Source: Rhodanobacteraceae bacterium
Lineage (GTDB): Bacteria > Pseudomonadota > Gammaproteobacteria > Xanthomonadales > Rhodanobacteraceae
DNA: 64,000 nucleotides
Assembly (NCBI GenBank): GCA_003142815.1
Contig: PLNP01000044.1
Span: 236,126-300,125 of the forward strand
Direction of reading: 5' to 3'
Part shown: one piece after another, positions 1-10,521 of the stretch
Numbering within the stretch: the first letter of the stretch is position 1
Layout of the letters: each line of letters begins with the position of its first letter
The notes under the pieces: generated by a model
The model's database searches: none
What the model was told of the DNA's origin: nothing
What the model saw: the letters and a program-made list of their open reading frames with translations, nothing else
Position numbers and translations under genes: made by a program

Positions 1-1
1 G

Positions 2-147
<146 letters not shown>

Positions 148-148
<1 letters not shown>

Positions 149-918
149 TGGCAAACATCAACCTGCTGCCGTGGCGAGCCGAGCGGCGCAAGCTGCGCGA
201 ACGTGAGTTCTACATGATGTTGCTCGGCACGGCGGTCGCCGCGCTGGCGGTGTTGTTTGTCGCGATCTTCTGGATGGGGCAACTGGTCGACAACCAGAAT
301 GATCGCAATGCGTATCTGCAGGACCAGATCAAGGGCCTGGACAGCCAGATTGAGGAAATCGCGGAACTGGACAAGACCCGCTCGCAGCTCCTGACCCGCA
401 AGGAAATCATCGAGCAGCTACAGTCGAACCGTTCGCAGATGGTGCATCTGTTCGACGAGATGGTGAAGACGATTCCCGATGGAGCGCGTCTCGCTTCGAT
501 GAAGCAGGCAGGCGACATCCTCACCCTGGAAGGCGTTGCCGAATCCAACTCGCGCGTCGCCAGCTACATGCGCAACATCGATGTCTCGCCGTGGATGGGG
601 CGCACGGATCTGCGCAAGATCGAAAACAAGGCGGGTGCTGCGGGCACCGACAAGAAGATGCCTTACGATTTCTCGCTCGACGTGAAGTTGCACAAGCCCG
701 AAGTGCAGGACCGGGACGGCAGCGAGGTCGGCGAGCCGGCAGGCGCTGCTCCGGGCAACGCCGCGAACGCTGCGCCAGCCGAAGCAAAGAAGCCTGCCGA
801 TCCCGGCGCGCAGCTCAATCAGGCGACGACCACGCTGGCCAAACCAGCGCCGGCTGCCAGCAACGCACCGACGCCGCCGAAACCGACGACAACTCCGGCC
901 ACGGGGGAGAAGAAATGA
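148..918 (+). CDS. pilN: Type IV pilus assembly protein PilN
   Basis: MANINLLPWRAERRKLRE start motif, single TM segment, operon position; start moved from ORF-track position 25. Confidence 0.93.
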
Positions 919-1592
919 GCTTCCTCGATGACCTGCGCAACCTTGATCGCAACAACATCGGTGGCTGGCCGCAATCGGTCAAGGTTTTCTTCGCCACCCT
1001 CATCGTCATTCTCATCCTGTTCTTCGGCTGGTATCTCAAGATCAGTACCCAGCAGGATGAGCTCAACAGCGCGCAGCAGAAAGAAGTCACGCTGAAGAAG
1101 GAGTTCTCCGACAAGCAGGCCAAGGTGGTCAACCTCGCGGCGTATCGCAAGCAGCTCGACGACATGAAGGAGATGTTGCAAACGATGTTGCGCCAGCTGC
1201 CGAGCAAGACCGAAATGCCGGACCTGCTCAACGACATCACCCAGGCGGCATTGGCGGCGGGCATCGAGACCGAGCTGTTCCAGCCGGGTCCCGAAGTGAT
1301 GAAGGACTTCTATGCCGAAAAGCCGATCCAGCTGAAGATGCTCGGAACCTATCATCAGTTCGGGGCATTCATCAGCAACGTGGCTTCGCTGCCGCGCGTG
1401 GTCATTTTGACCATGCACGACGTCTCCCTGCGCCCGGCCAAGCCGGCTGCCACGAATTCGGCTTCGGGAGGCGAGCTCAGGCTTGAAGGCACGGTCAAGA
1501 CCTACCGTTACCTCGATGACGAGGAGATGGCGGCGCAAGGCGCCAAGCCCGGCGCCAAGGGTGCGAGCAAGCCTGCGACGGGGGGGAAATGA
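915..1592 (+). CDS. pilO: Type IV pilus assembly protein PilO
   Basis: MSFLDDLRNLDRNNIGGWPQSVKVFF, TM plus coiled coil, 4-nt overlap with pilN. Confidence 0.93.
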   Translation: MSFLDDLRNLDRNNIGGWPQSVKVFFATLIVILILFFGWYLKISTQQDELNSAQQKEVTLKKEFSDKQAKVVNLAAYRKQLDDMKEMLQTMLRQLPSKTEMPDLLNDITQAALAAGIETELFQPGPEVMKDFYAEKPIQLKMLGTYHQFGAFISNVASLPRVVILTMHDVSLRPAKPAATNSASGGELRLEGTVKTYRYLDDEEMAAQGAKPGAKGASKPATGGK

Positions 1593-1593
1593 C

Positions 1594-2121
1594 ATGAATG
1601 TCCGCGTCGCTTTCGCGTATCGATTCGCTTGCGTCCTCGCGCTGCTCACTCTCGTCGGCTGTGCGTCGAGCGAGGATCCGCATCGCTGGGTCGCACAGGA
1701 AAAAGCCAAAAAAGGCGCACCGCTGCGGCCACTGCCGGTCGTCAAGACGTTCGAGACGTTCCTGTACAAGGATCAGGATCTGCGTGATCCGTTCGGCCTC
1801 AGCGCCGAAGAGCAGGAACAAAGCACAAACACAGGGCCGCATCCGGATCAGAACCGGACCCGCGAGCCACTCGAATCGTTTCCGCTGGATGGCTTGAAGA
1901 TGTCCGGCACGATCGGCCTGGCGAACAAGATCGAAGGCTTGGTAAGGGATCCGGATGGCGTGGTTCATCGCGTCCACGTCGGCAACTATCTGGGTCAGAA
2001 CTACGGACGGATCACCGCCATTGGCGAGGATCACGTCGACCTGGTCGAACTGGTGCCCAATGGCACCGGCGACTGGATGGAACGGCAAGCATCAATAGCC
2101 CTGGGCGACACCAAGAAATGA
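1594..2121 (+). CDS. pilP: Type IV pilus lipoprotein PilP
   Basis: Lipobox LTLVGCASS, PilP-like 'RDPFGLSAEEQ...LESFPLDGLKMSGTIG'. Confidence 0.92.
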   Translation: MNVRVAFAYRFACVLALLTLVGCASSEDPHRWVAQEKAKKGAPLRPLPVVKTFETFLYKDQDLRDPFGLSAEEQEQSTNTGPHPDQNRTREPLESFPLDGLKMSGTIGLANKIEGLVRDPDGVVHRVHVGNYLGQNYGRITAIGEDHVDLVELVPNGTGDWMERQASIALGDTKK

Positions 2122-4415
2122 TCGATTCATTGGGGACAAATCTCATGACCACGACATTCGCTGCAAACTCGGAGCGTCGCCTCGTCTTCCGGGCAACACG
2201 GCCATGCATGCTCTGGATGCTGCTTCTGCTCGGCTTCGTGCTGGGTGCTGCCGCGCATGCCGAGAACGTGCTGGACGACATCAGCTATACGGCCCTGCCG
2301 GGCGGCAAGGTTGAAGTGACGCTGAAGTTCGCCAGCCCGGTCGTAGCCCCGCATACGTTCTCGACGGAATCACCGCCGAGCATCGCACTGGACTTCCCCG
2401 ATACGCGCAACGCGTTCGCCAAGCGGCATGTCGATATCGGCGCCGGTGCGACCTCGGGCGTGTCCGCGATCGAAGCGGCCGGCCGCACGCGCGTCGTCGT
2501 CGACCTGTTCCGCGTCGCCGGTTACGACACGCGCGTCAACGGCAACCATGTCGTCCTCACCGTCAACAACGGCTTGCTCGGCGCGACCAGCATGGCGGCA
2601 GCGGTCGGCAAGACCGATCCGACCAAGGCGGTCAACGCGGCGCAGGAGGTCGAGGTCTCCAATGTCGACTTCCGTCGCGGCAACAATGGCGAAGGTCGCG
2701 TCGTGGTCAGCTTCAGCGGCCCGGGTGCCGCCGTGAACCTGAAGCGCGAGGGCACCCATATCTCGCTCGACCTGCTCAATGTGAAGCTGCCGCCAAGCCA
2801 GGCGCAACATCTCGATGTGCTCGATTTCGCGACGCCCGTGCAGTCGATTGACACACGTCCAAGCAACAATGGCGTGCATATGGACATCGTCGCCAAGCAG
2901 CCGTTCGAACAACTCGCTTATCAGACCGGCAACGAGTACGTGATCGAAGTCTCGCAGAAGAAGGAAGACCAGAAGCTCAAGGGCAAGAATGCGGAACCGA
3001 CCTATTCCGGCAGCCGTGTCACGTTCAACTTCCAGGACATTCCGACGCGCTCGGTGCTGCAGCTGATCGCCGACGTTTCCGACCTCAACATCGTCGTCTC
3101 CGACAGCGTGCAGGGCAACGTCACCTTGCGCTTGATCAATGTGCCGTGGGATCAGGCGCTTGACATCGTGCTGCAGGCCAAAGGCCTCGACAAGCGCAAG
3201 CGCGGCAACGTGATCTGGGTCGCACCGCAGAAGGAAATCTCCGATCGCGAGGAAGCGATCGCCGACGCACGCCTGAAGATGGAAGACAAGGAAGCGCTGG
3301 TTTCCGATTACATTCCGATCAGCTACGGCAATGCCAAGGACATTGCCGCACTGCTGACCAAGGAAACGCAGACCAACCAGGCGGGCGGCCAGCAGGGTAG
3401 CCAGCAACAACAGCGCGGATTCCTGTCAGCGCGCGGCAGCGTTTCGTTCGACGACCGCACCAACACGCTGCTGGTCAGCGACATTCCCTCGAAGATTGCG
3501 GAAATCCGTCAACTGATCGCGGTGCTCGATCGCCCGGTCCAGCAGGTGCTGATCGAATCGCGCATCGTGATTGCGACCGACAGTTTCGCGCGCGAGCTCG
3601 GCGTCAAGTTCGGTGTCAGCGGCGGTTACCAGGACAGCAACGGCAATGTCGTCACGACGTCGGGCAGTACCACCGCAACCGACACAATGAACAACGTGAT
3701 CCTGAACAACCGGTTGAACGGGCCCGGACGCGGCCTGCCGGCCGTCGCAGCGGGCGCCGTTCCGGGTGGCATCGCGGTGCCATCGCTGCTCGGCGCCGCC
3801 GGCAACAGCCGCTTAAACGTCAACATGCCGGCAACCAATCCCACCGGAAGCATTGGCTTGGCCATCCTCGGCGCGGGTTATCTGCTCGATCTGGAACTTT
3901 CGGCGGCACAAACCGAAGGCCGAACCGAAGTCATCTCCAGCCCGCGCGTAATCACCGCCAACCAGAAAGAAGCCGATATCAAGCAGGGCCAGGAAATTGG
4001 CTACGTGACGTTTCAATCCGGCGTCGGTGGCGGTGCGGGCACGCCGACCGTGAACTTCAAGGATGTGGTCCTTGAACTCAAGGTCACGCCGACGATCACG
4101 GCCGACGACCGTGTCGTGTTGAACCTCAATGTCAAGAAAGACAGCGTGGCCGGCTATGTCGCCAGCCCGGGCGGCGGCTCGACGCCATTGATCGACAAAC
4201 GCGAAGTAAGCACCCAGGTGCTCGTCGACAACGGCCAGACCGTCGTGCTCGGCGGCGTCTACGAGGTCAGCAAGTCCGACATCATCCGCAAGGTGCCGGT
4301 GCTTGGCGACCTGCCGGTGCTCGGCAACCTGTTCAAGAACAATAGTCGCAACGACACCAAGGCGGAACTTCTGATTTTCGTCACTCCGCGCATCCTGAGC
4401 GACAATCTCAAGTAA
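2118..4415 (+). CDS. pilQ: Type IV pilus secretin PilQ
   Basis: AMIN domains, STN-like region, secretin C-terminus 'VLGGVYEVSKSDIIRKVPVLGDLPVLGNLFKN'. Confidence 0.96.
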   Translation: MIDSLGTNLMTTTFAANSERRLVFRATRPCMLWMLLLLGFVLGAAAHAENVLDDISYTALPGGKVEVTLKFASPVVAPHTFSTESPPSIALDFPDTRNAFAKRHVDIGAGATSGVSAIEAAGRTRVVVDLFRVAGYDTRVNGNHVVLTVNNGLLGATSMAAAVGKTDPTKAVNAAQEVEVSNVDFRRGNNGEGRVVVSFSGPGAAVNLKREGTHISLDLLNVKLPPSQAQHLDVLDFATPVQSIDTRPSNNGVHMDIVAKQPFEQLAYQTGNEYVIEVSQKKEDQKLKGKNAEPTYSGSRVTFNFQDIPTRSVLQLIADVSDLNIVVSDSVQGNVTLRLINVPWDQALDIVLQAKGLDKRKRGNVIWVAPQKEISDREEAIADARLKMEDKEALVSDYIPISYGNAKDIAALLTKETQTNQAGGQQGSQQQQRGFLSARGSVSFDDRTNTLLVSDIPSKIAEIRQLIAVLDRPVQQVLIESRIVIATDSFARELGVKFGVSGGYQDSNGNVVTTSGSTTATDTMNNVILNNRLNGPGRGLPAVAAGAVPGGIAVPSLLGAAGNSRLNVNMPATNPTGSIGLAILGAGYLLDLELSAAQTEGRTEVISSPRVITANQKEADIKQGQEIGYVTFQSGVGGGAGTPTVNFKDVVLELKVTPTITADDRVVLNLNVKKDSVAGYVASPGGGSTPLIDKREVSTQVLVDNGQTVVLGGVYEVSKSDIIRKVPVLGDLPVLGNLFKNNSRNDTKAELLIFVTPRILSDNLK

Positions 4416-4490
4416 GCGGTGGTGTGGGCGATGAAGACCTTGCCGATCGGCAACCGAACAGCAACGAACATGCAGGCCTGGAGATTGAAC

Positions 4491-7052
4491 ATGAAAATTT
4501 TCGGCAAGACCTTGGGGCTGCTGCTCGCCAGCCTCGCCCTGGCCAGCTGCGGCGGCGCCGGCAGCAATGGCGGCGCGTTTTCGCCCGCACCGAGCAGCAC
4601 GATCACGCTGAGTGCGACCAGCACGACGCTGCCGGTGAATGTGTCGGGGTACCTCCCAACGCAGTACGGCAACCCGACCCAAGCCACGGTCACGATGACC
4701 TGGCGCAACCCCGATGGTTCGCTGGTCAGCGGCCACGACCTCGACGTCAGCATTTCGCCACCGAATGTCGCCGCACTTTCGTGCTTGGTGGGTCCCGGGT
4801 GCACGAACGGCGATCAGCTGTTCGGCTCCATCGTCGTCGCCGGCATCAACGGTCAGGCGACCGTCTTCGTCAATGCGGGCAGCACCGCCGGCACGGCGAA
4901 CTTCACCGTCTCCGGCATCGATCCCACGACCCAGCGGACGGTCAGCGCAAGCATGGTCTTCACCGTCACCAGCGGCGTGGGTCCCGCACCGGCGACTGTT
5001 ACCCTGGTGGCGACCCCGACCGGCGTCTATCTGCCGAGCTCGGGCGGCAGCAATACGTCGTCGATCAGTGCCACGGTCCGCGATGGTGCCGGCCAGTTGG
5101 TTCCCGATCCGGTCAGCGGCAACAGCGGCGTCGACAACATCCAGTTCCAGATCGTCGGCAATGCGGGCGATGCGACATTGAGCAGCGGCTCCGGCACGGG
5201 AACGACGGTCACGTCGCACACCGTGCACGGTGTCGCAACGGTCTCGTTCCAGGCGGGCGACGCGACTCCGCAAGGCCCGGTGCAGATTCGCGCCACTGTC
5301 GACCGTGCCGACAACAACGTCAGCAACGGCATCCAGGATCCGATTTCGTTCACGACATCGATCATCGTGTCGGACGGCAAGCTGTTCAGTCTCGTCATCA
5401 CCTCACCGACCACGAACGCGATCCAGGTCAACCCGGTCTCCAGCAACGTGACCTCGGGCAGCGGCACCATTCCGCCGAATCCGGACGGAACCTACAGTCT
5501 GACCGTCAGTGCGATCGGTACCGATCGCCAAGGCAACCCGGTCATCGCCGGCACGTCGATCCAGTTCGGCGTGGTCGATGGTCCGATGGCCGGCTTCCCG
5601 GCCCAGGGTGGCGGCACGTTCCTGATCGGCGGAAACGACGGCGATCCGCAAGAAGGCGGCACATTGTTCACCGCACCGACCGGGCATTTCCGCACTGCGG
5701 GTGGCGGCGCAGGTCCGGGCGACACGCTGCTGGTGTTCGGCAAACTCGTGCCCGGCAACCGCGACCTCGAGTCCGCGCGTCAGATTCAAACGGTTAACAG
5801 CGATACGAGCCTCAGCGTGACTTACCCGTTCAATCCGAACGACGACACTGGCACTTCGGTCAATTACGGCCCAGTGCTTCCGTACGTGATCGGTCGCGCG
5901 GAAGAAGGCAACATCGGAGCGAGCAGTATCACCGACGCGCATGGTGTTGCGCATACGACTCTGAACTATCCGGTTTCCCGCCTCGGCAAAGGCGCCTTCA
6001 TCTGGGCCCAGGGCGCCAGCGGCGTCGTTGCCGCAACGGGACGCCCGCGTCTCGTCGCCGACATTTCCGGCGGCGGCTTCCCGGGCGTCGCGCCGGGCCA
6101 GTTGGTCGTCAATCAGACGCCGCTGCCGGGCAACACGACCGTGAATGTTCAGGTGTGCCTGTACGACAATCTCGGTGCGCCGATCCAGGGAGCGGCGATC
6201 GGATTCGGCTTCACGAATCTCGGTCTCGGTACCGGCAGTATTGACGGCACGCCGAACTCGGGCGTCTTCGCGAACCCGACCGGCGCGGGTGGCTGCACGA
6301 GCGGCGTGTTCACAACCAGCGGCCTCGCGGGATCGGCGGGCGGCACGGGCGGCCCTGTGGTGACCTTCACCGACGGACCAAGCACGCCTGCGCTGATCGT
6401 TCCGATCACGGCCAGCGGCAATCTCATCTTGCAGGCATCGCCATCCTCGCTCGGTGGCAGCGGCGGCTCGGTGACCCTGGTGTTGACCGACGCGAACGGC
6501 CATCCGGTGCCGAGTGCGCAGATCAGCGGCACCTGCACGGCGGGTGCCGGCATCGCGAGCACGATCGCGCCGACCGATGCGAATGGCCGCACGACGGCCA
6601 GCATCACCGCGAACCTCAACGCCTACGGCTCGAGCAACACCGCGACCTGCACGTTCACGACAGGTCTCGCCGGTGGCCCAACGGCGACGGTCAACCTGAC
6701 CGGCACCGATTTGTGCACGGTCGATCCGACGAATCCGCTATGCACCGGCGGCACGCCGCCGACAAACGACGTGTTGTCGGTTGTCGTGGTTCGCGATCCC
6801 GCCGTGCCTGCCGCGACTACCGTGGCGGTAACGAGCACGCCTGCGGGTATCTCCTGTAACCTTATGGCGAATGTGTCGACTACGCTTTGCTCGGCACTGT
6901 TTCCAGACGGCTCCACGGTCCTGCTCAACGCGACTGCGACACCGGCAAGTGGCCGCACGTTCGTGTGGGGTGGTAGCTGCAGTGCCGTCTCGGCGACGGC
7001 CGCGACGGTGATCATGACGGCGGGGGCCAGCTGCACGGTCACTGTGCACTGA
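4491..7052 (+). CDS. Ig-like (Big_1/invasin-type repeats) surface lipoprotein
   Basis: Signal peptide with lipobox LASLALASCGG; repeated Ig-like stretches with 'TDANGRTTASITA'-type motifs; ORF track starts at 4419, the start at M25 fits the signal peptide. Confidence 0.75.
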   Translation: MKIFGKTLGLLLASLALASCGGAGSNGGAFSPAPSSTITLSATSTTLPVNVSGYLPTQYGNPTQATVTMTWRNPDGSLVSGHDLDVSISPPNVAALSCLVGPGCTNGDQLFGSIVVAGINGQATVFVNAGSTAGTANFTVSGIDPTTQRTVSASMVFTVTSGVGPAPATVTLVATPTGVYLPSSGGSNTSSISATVRDGAGQLVPDPVSGNSGVDNIQFQIVGNAGDATLSSGSGTGTTVTSHTVHGVATVSFQAGDATPQGPVQIRATVDRADNNVSNGIQDPISFTTSIIVSDGKLFSLVITSPTTNAIQVNPVSSNVTSGSGTIPPNPDGTYSLTVSAIGTDRQGNPVIAGTSIQFGVVDGPMAGFPAQGGGTFLIGGNDGDPQEGGTLFTAPTGHFRTAGGGAGPGDTLLVFGKLVPGNRDLESARQIQTVNSDTSLSVTYPFNPNDDTGTSVNYGPVLPYVIGRAEEGNIGASSITDAHGVAHTTLNYPVSRLGKGAFIWAQGASGVVAATGRPRLVADISGGGFPGVAPGQLVVNQTPLPGNTTVNVQVCLYDNLGAPIQGAAIGFGFTNLGLGTGSIDGTPNSGVFANPTGAGGCTSGVFTTSGLAGSAGGTGGPVVTFTDGPSTPALIVPITASGNLILQASPSSLGGSGGSVTLVLTDANGHPVPSAQISGTCTAGAGIASTIAPTDANGRTTASITANLNAYGSSNTATCTFTTGLAGGPTATVNLTGTDLCTVDPTNPLCTGGTPPTNDVLSVVVVRDPAVPAATTVAVTSTPAGISCNLMANVSTTLCSALFPDGSTVLLNATATPASGRTFVWGGSCSAVSATAATVIMTAGASCTVTVH

Positions 7053-7078
7053 TCGCCTTTTCCAAACTGGTATCTTCA

Positions 7079-7107
7079 AGGGCCGCAGCAATGCGGCCCT
7101 TTTTTTG
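7079..7107 (+). terminator. Rho-independent terminator after the pil operon/Ig-like gene
   Basis: GGGCCGCagcaatGCGGCCC followed by TTTTTTT. Confidence 0.9.
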
Positions 7108-8327
7108 TGTACGATCGGCTCACCGAGCATCCACATCACGCGTCGCCGAATTCGCAGGGGAACCGCGCAGTGCAGCTTTACAGCGTGTTGTTCAAGACGG
7201 GCGACACCATCTTCGCCGAGGGCGATGCGCCGAGTGGCGCGTTCCTGATTGAATCGGGCCGCATCGAGATCAGCACGATGCAGTTCGGCGAACGACGCGT
7301 CCTCGCCGAGCTCGGGCCGGGCATGCTGCTCGGCGAAATGGCGGTGATCGACGACTCTACGCGTACCGCGACCGCGTGCGCATTGACCCACTGTCGGCTC
7401 ACCCCGATCGATGCCGACCAATTCGCCGAACGTCTGGCCGCCGCCGATCCGGTGGTGCGTGCGCTGCTGATGAGCCAGCTGACGCGTTATCGCTCAGTGC
7501 TGGCGACCCTTGCCGGCGATCATTCCGTGCAGGTCCATCCATCGCTCGCGCAGCCCGGGGACATCGGCGCGTTCAACAAGATCCGGCTCGAAAGCGAGTT
7601 GCGCGCCGCGCTCGAGCGCAAGGAACTGGACGTGCGCCTGCAGCCGATCGAGGAGATCATCAGCGGCAGCATCGCCGGCTACGAGGCGCTGGTACGCTGG
7701 CAACATCCAGAGCGTGGCGCGGTGTCGCCCGCCGAGTTCATCCGTCTCGCGGAAGAAACGTCGCTGATCGTGCCGATCGGCGATTACGTGTTCGCGCGCG
7801 TCTGCGACATGCTGGTCGAATTCAAGCGCCGTGGGCGAAAACCGTTGCCGTTCATCGCGATGAACCTTTCCGCGCGCCAGCTCGAGGATCCGAGACTCGT
7901 CGAACGAATTCTCGCGCATCTGCGCAAGCGCGATCTGCCGCCCGATCGGCTCAAGTTGGAAATCACCGAAAGTCTGGTGTTCGATTATGCGCACATCGGT
8001 GAACTCCTGGTGCGCTGTCACGCGGTCGGCATGCACGTCGCACTCGACGATTTCGGTACCGGCTATTCAAACCTGGGTCCGCTGCTGACGCTCAAATTCG
8101 ACCAGATCAAACTCGATGCGAGTTTCGTCAGGGCGCTGGATCGCCCGCGCGGCGTCGCGTTGGTCGGCGTGATCGTGGCGATGGCGCGAGCACTCGATTG
8201 CGACGTCATCGCCGAAGGCGTGGAAACGCGCGAACAGCGCGAAATCCTGCACAAACTCGGTTGCCGCTACGCGCAAGGCTGGCTGGTCGGCAAACCGGCC
8301 ACGTTTGCCGACGTGTTGAAAGCCTGA
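7107..8327 (+). CDS. Cyclic-nucleotide-binding domain + EAL (c-di-GMP phosphodiesterase) protein
   Basis: CAP_ED-like N-terminus (GDTIFAEGDAPSGAFLIESGRIEIS); EAL motifs EALVRW, MNLSARQL, EITES, DDFGTGYSN, KLD, AEGVE, AQGWLVGKP. Confidence 0.9.
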   Translation: MYDRLTEHPHHASPNSQGNRAVQLYSVLFKTGDTIFAEGDAPSGAFLIESGRIEISTMQFGERRVLAELGPGMLLGEMAVIDDSTRTATACALTHCRLTPIDADQFAERLAAADPVVRALLMSQLTRYRSVLATLAGDHSVQVHPSLAQPGDIGAFNKIRLESELRAALERKELDVRLQPIEEIISGSIAGYEALVRWQHPERGAVSPAEFIRLAEETSLIVPIGDYVFARVCDMLVEFKRRGRKPLPFIAMNLSARQLEDPRLVERILAHLRKRDLPPDRLKLEITESLVFDYAHIGELLVRCHAVGMHVALDDFGTGYSNLGPLLTLKFDQIKLDASFVRALDRPRGVALVGVIVAMARALDCDVIAEGVETREQREILHKLGCRYAQGWLVGKPATFADVLKA

Positions 8328-8474
8328 GTCAATGGTTCGGGCCGAGTTCAGACTCCGGCCGTACAAATCGATTTCCCGCTCTGCGCCTTTGGCGAAAACT
8401 TATCTCGCCTCGCGTTGTCCGAAGCCGCGCGCGCCCCGCGTGCGATCATTACCGGAACCTGAACTCTCAAAGCC

Positions 8475-9461
8475 ATGGACATGCCCGAACCCACCACGGC
8501 CGCGGCCGCCTTTGCCGCACTCCGCAGCGAACTGGGCCATTGCATCATCGGCCAGGAAGCGCTGATCGACCGTCTGCTGATCGCGCTGCTCGCCGATGGC
8601 CATCTGCTCGTCGAAGGCGCGCCCGGTCTCGCCAAGACCACCGCCATCAAGGAGCTGGCCGCGCGTATCGAAGCGGATTTTCATCGCGTGCAGTTCACGC
8701 CGGACTTGCTCCCGGCCGATCTCACCGGCACAGAAATCTACCGCCCGCAGACAACGACGTTCGAATTCCAGCGCGGGCCGATTTTCCACAACCTGATCCT
8801 TGCCGACGAAGTCAATCGTGCGCCAGCCAAGGTGCAGTCCGCGTTGCTCGAAGCGATGGGCGAACGCCAGGTCACGGTCGGCCGCGATACGTACATACTG
8901 CCCGCGTTGTTTCTGGTCATGGCGACGCAGAATCCGATCGAGCAGGAAGGTACCTATCCGCTGCCGGAGGCGCAGCTCGATCGCTTCCTGCTGCATGTGC
9001 GCGTCGACTATCCGAAGGCGGCCGCGGAAGCGGCCATCCTGAAGCTTGCGCGCAATCGCGCCCGTGAAGCGTTGAGCACGCAGCCGGTGCCGCCCCGCAT
9101 GCTGAGCCAGCAACAGATATTCGCTGCGCGCAGCGAGGTGCTCGACCTGCATCTGGCGCCGCAGCTGGAGGAATATCTCGTGCAGCTGGTGCTGGCCACG
9201 CGCGACCCATCTCCGTACGGCGCCGAGCTCGCGCGTTATGTTGCCTATGGCGCCAGCCCGCGCGGCACCATCGCGCTTGATCGCTGCGCACGCGCGCACG
9301 CGTGGCTCGCCGGCCGTGACTACGTCACCCCCGAGGACGTCCACGCGATCGCAGCCGATGTGTTGCGTCATCGCGTGCTGCTGAGTTACGAAGCGGAGGC
9401 CGAAGGCATCAACGCGGATAAGATTGTCGCGATGCTGCTCGAGCGCGTCCCGTTGCCGTGA
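8475..9461 (+). CDS. moxR: MoxR family AAA+ ATPase
   Basis: Walker A EGAPGLAKT, 'ADEVNRAPAKVQSALLEAM', 'ATQNPIEQEGTYPLPEAQLDRF'. Confidence 0.95.
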   Translation: MDMPEPTTAAAAFAALRSELGHCIIGQEALIDRLLIALLADGHLLVEGAPGLAKTTAIKELAARIEADFHRVQFTPDLLPADLTGTEIYRPQTTTFEFQRGPIFHNLILADEVNRAPAKVQSALLEAMGERQVTVGRDTYILPALFLVMATQNPIEQEGTYPLPEAQLDRFLLHVRVDYPKAAAEAAILKLARNRAREALSTQPVPPRMLSQQQIFAARSEVLDLHLAPQLEEYLVQLVLATRDPSPYGAELARYVAYGASPRGTIALDRCARAHAWLAGRDYVTPEDVHAIAADVLRHRVLLSYEAEAEGINADKIVAMLLERVPLP

Positions 9462-9591
9462 GGTTAGTGGGCGGTGAGCCGTGAGCGGTCAGCGGCAAGA
9501 GCCTGTTCAGCAACGGGGCTTGCGTCGCGACCGCAAAAATCAAAATGCTTTTTTCCTCTCGCCGCTCGCCGCTCATCGCTCACTGAACACC

Positions 9592-10521
9592 ATGCGCTCC
9601 AACAGCTCCGCCACCCAAGTCGCGCTCGACGAGCTGATCGCGCTTGCCGCACTCGCGCACGGCACCAGCCTCGCCCGCAGCCGCCGCAGCACGGCCTTGC
9701 GCAGCGGCGGCAACGCGTCGCGCTGGCGTGGCCGCGGCGTCGACTTTCGTGAGTCACGGATCTATCAGCCTGGCGACGAGATCCGCCACATGGATTGGCG
9801 CGTCACCGCGCGCAGTGGCAAGCCGCACACGAAGCTGTTCGAGGAAGAACGCGAGCAAGGCCTGCTGCTCGCGATGGACCTGAATCCCGGCATGCGTTTC
9901 GGCACACGCGTCCGCTTCAAGAGCGTGCAGGCCGCGCGCGCGGCCGCGTTGCTGGCGTGGATGGCGACCGCTGCAGGCGACCGCGTCGGCGCGCTCGGCT
10001 TCGGTGGCGGCGTCAATGGCGAGGTCAAGCCGGCTGGTGGTCGACGCGGCGCGCTGCATGTCCTGCGCGCGCTGCGCGATTGGGACGCGGCGGCGGATGG
10101 CTCTATCCAGGCGCCGTTGTCGCGTGCGCTCGCACGCGTGCGTCGACTGCTGCTCCCGGGCATGCGTCTGGTGCTCTTGAGCGACGGCTTCAGCACCGAT
10201 GCCGATGTTGCGCAATTGCTGCCGCAGATCGCCGGTCGGCATGAAATCTCGCTGGTGCTTCTGCGCGATGCGCTCGAGCTTGCGGCGCCGCCACCGGGAC
10301 GTTACGCGCTCCATCTCGGCGCGACGCGTCGCATTCTCGATTTCTCTGACGCCGGCGTGCGCGGCGCCTGGACCGAACGCTTCGCCGCGTCGCGCGAGCG
10401 CCTGCTCGGCCTGTGCGCAAAGCTCGGTATTCGCGTGATTGAACTCGATGGCGATGCCGACCTGCGTCGCGCGCTCGCACCGTTGCTCGCACGCAACCGC
10501 CATTCGAAGGTGGTCACGTGA
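9592..10521 (+). CDS. DUF58 domain protein
   Basis: 'GRGVDFRESRIYQPGDEIRHMDWRVTARSGKPHTKLFEEERE'. Confidence 0.93.
   Translation: MRSNSSATQVALDELIALAALAHGTSLARSRRSTALRSGGNASRWRGRGVDFRESRIYQPGDEIRHMDWRVTARSGKPHTKLFEEEREQGLLLAMDLNPGMRFGTRVRFKSVQAARAAALLAWMATAAGDRVGALGFGGGVNGEVKPAGGRRGALHVLRALRDWDAAADGSIQAPLSRALARVRRLLLPGMRLVLLSDGFSTDADVAQLLPQIAGRHEISLVLLRDALELAAPPPGRYALHLGATRRILDFSDAGVRGAWTERFAASRERLLGLCAKLGIRVIELDGDADLRRALAPLLARNRHSKVVT

Noticed and set aside
1738-1765. AAGACGTTCGAGACGTT resembling met boxes in pilP
   Set aside because: Within coding sequence (VKTFETF), not in 8-bp register, no promoter context
3813-5273. 486-aa minus-strand ORF opposite pilQ and the Ig-like gene
   Set aside because: Arg/Asp/Ala-rich antisense translation typical of high-GC DNA; the opposite strand encodes clear PilQ and lipoprotein
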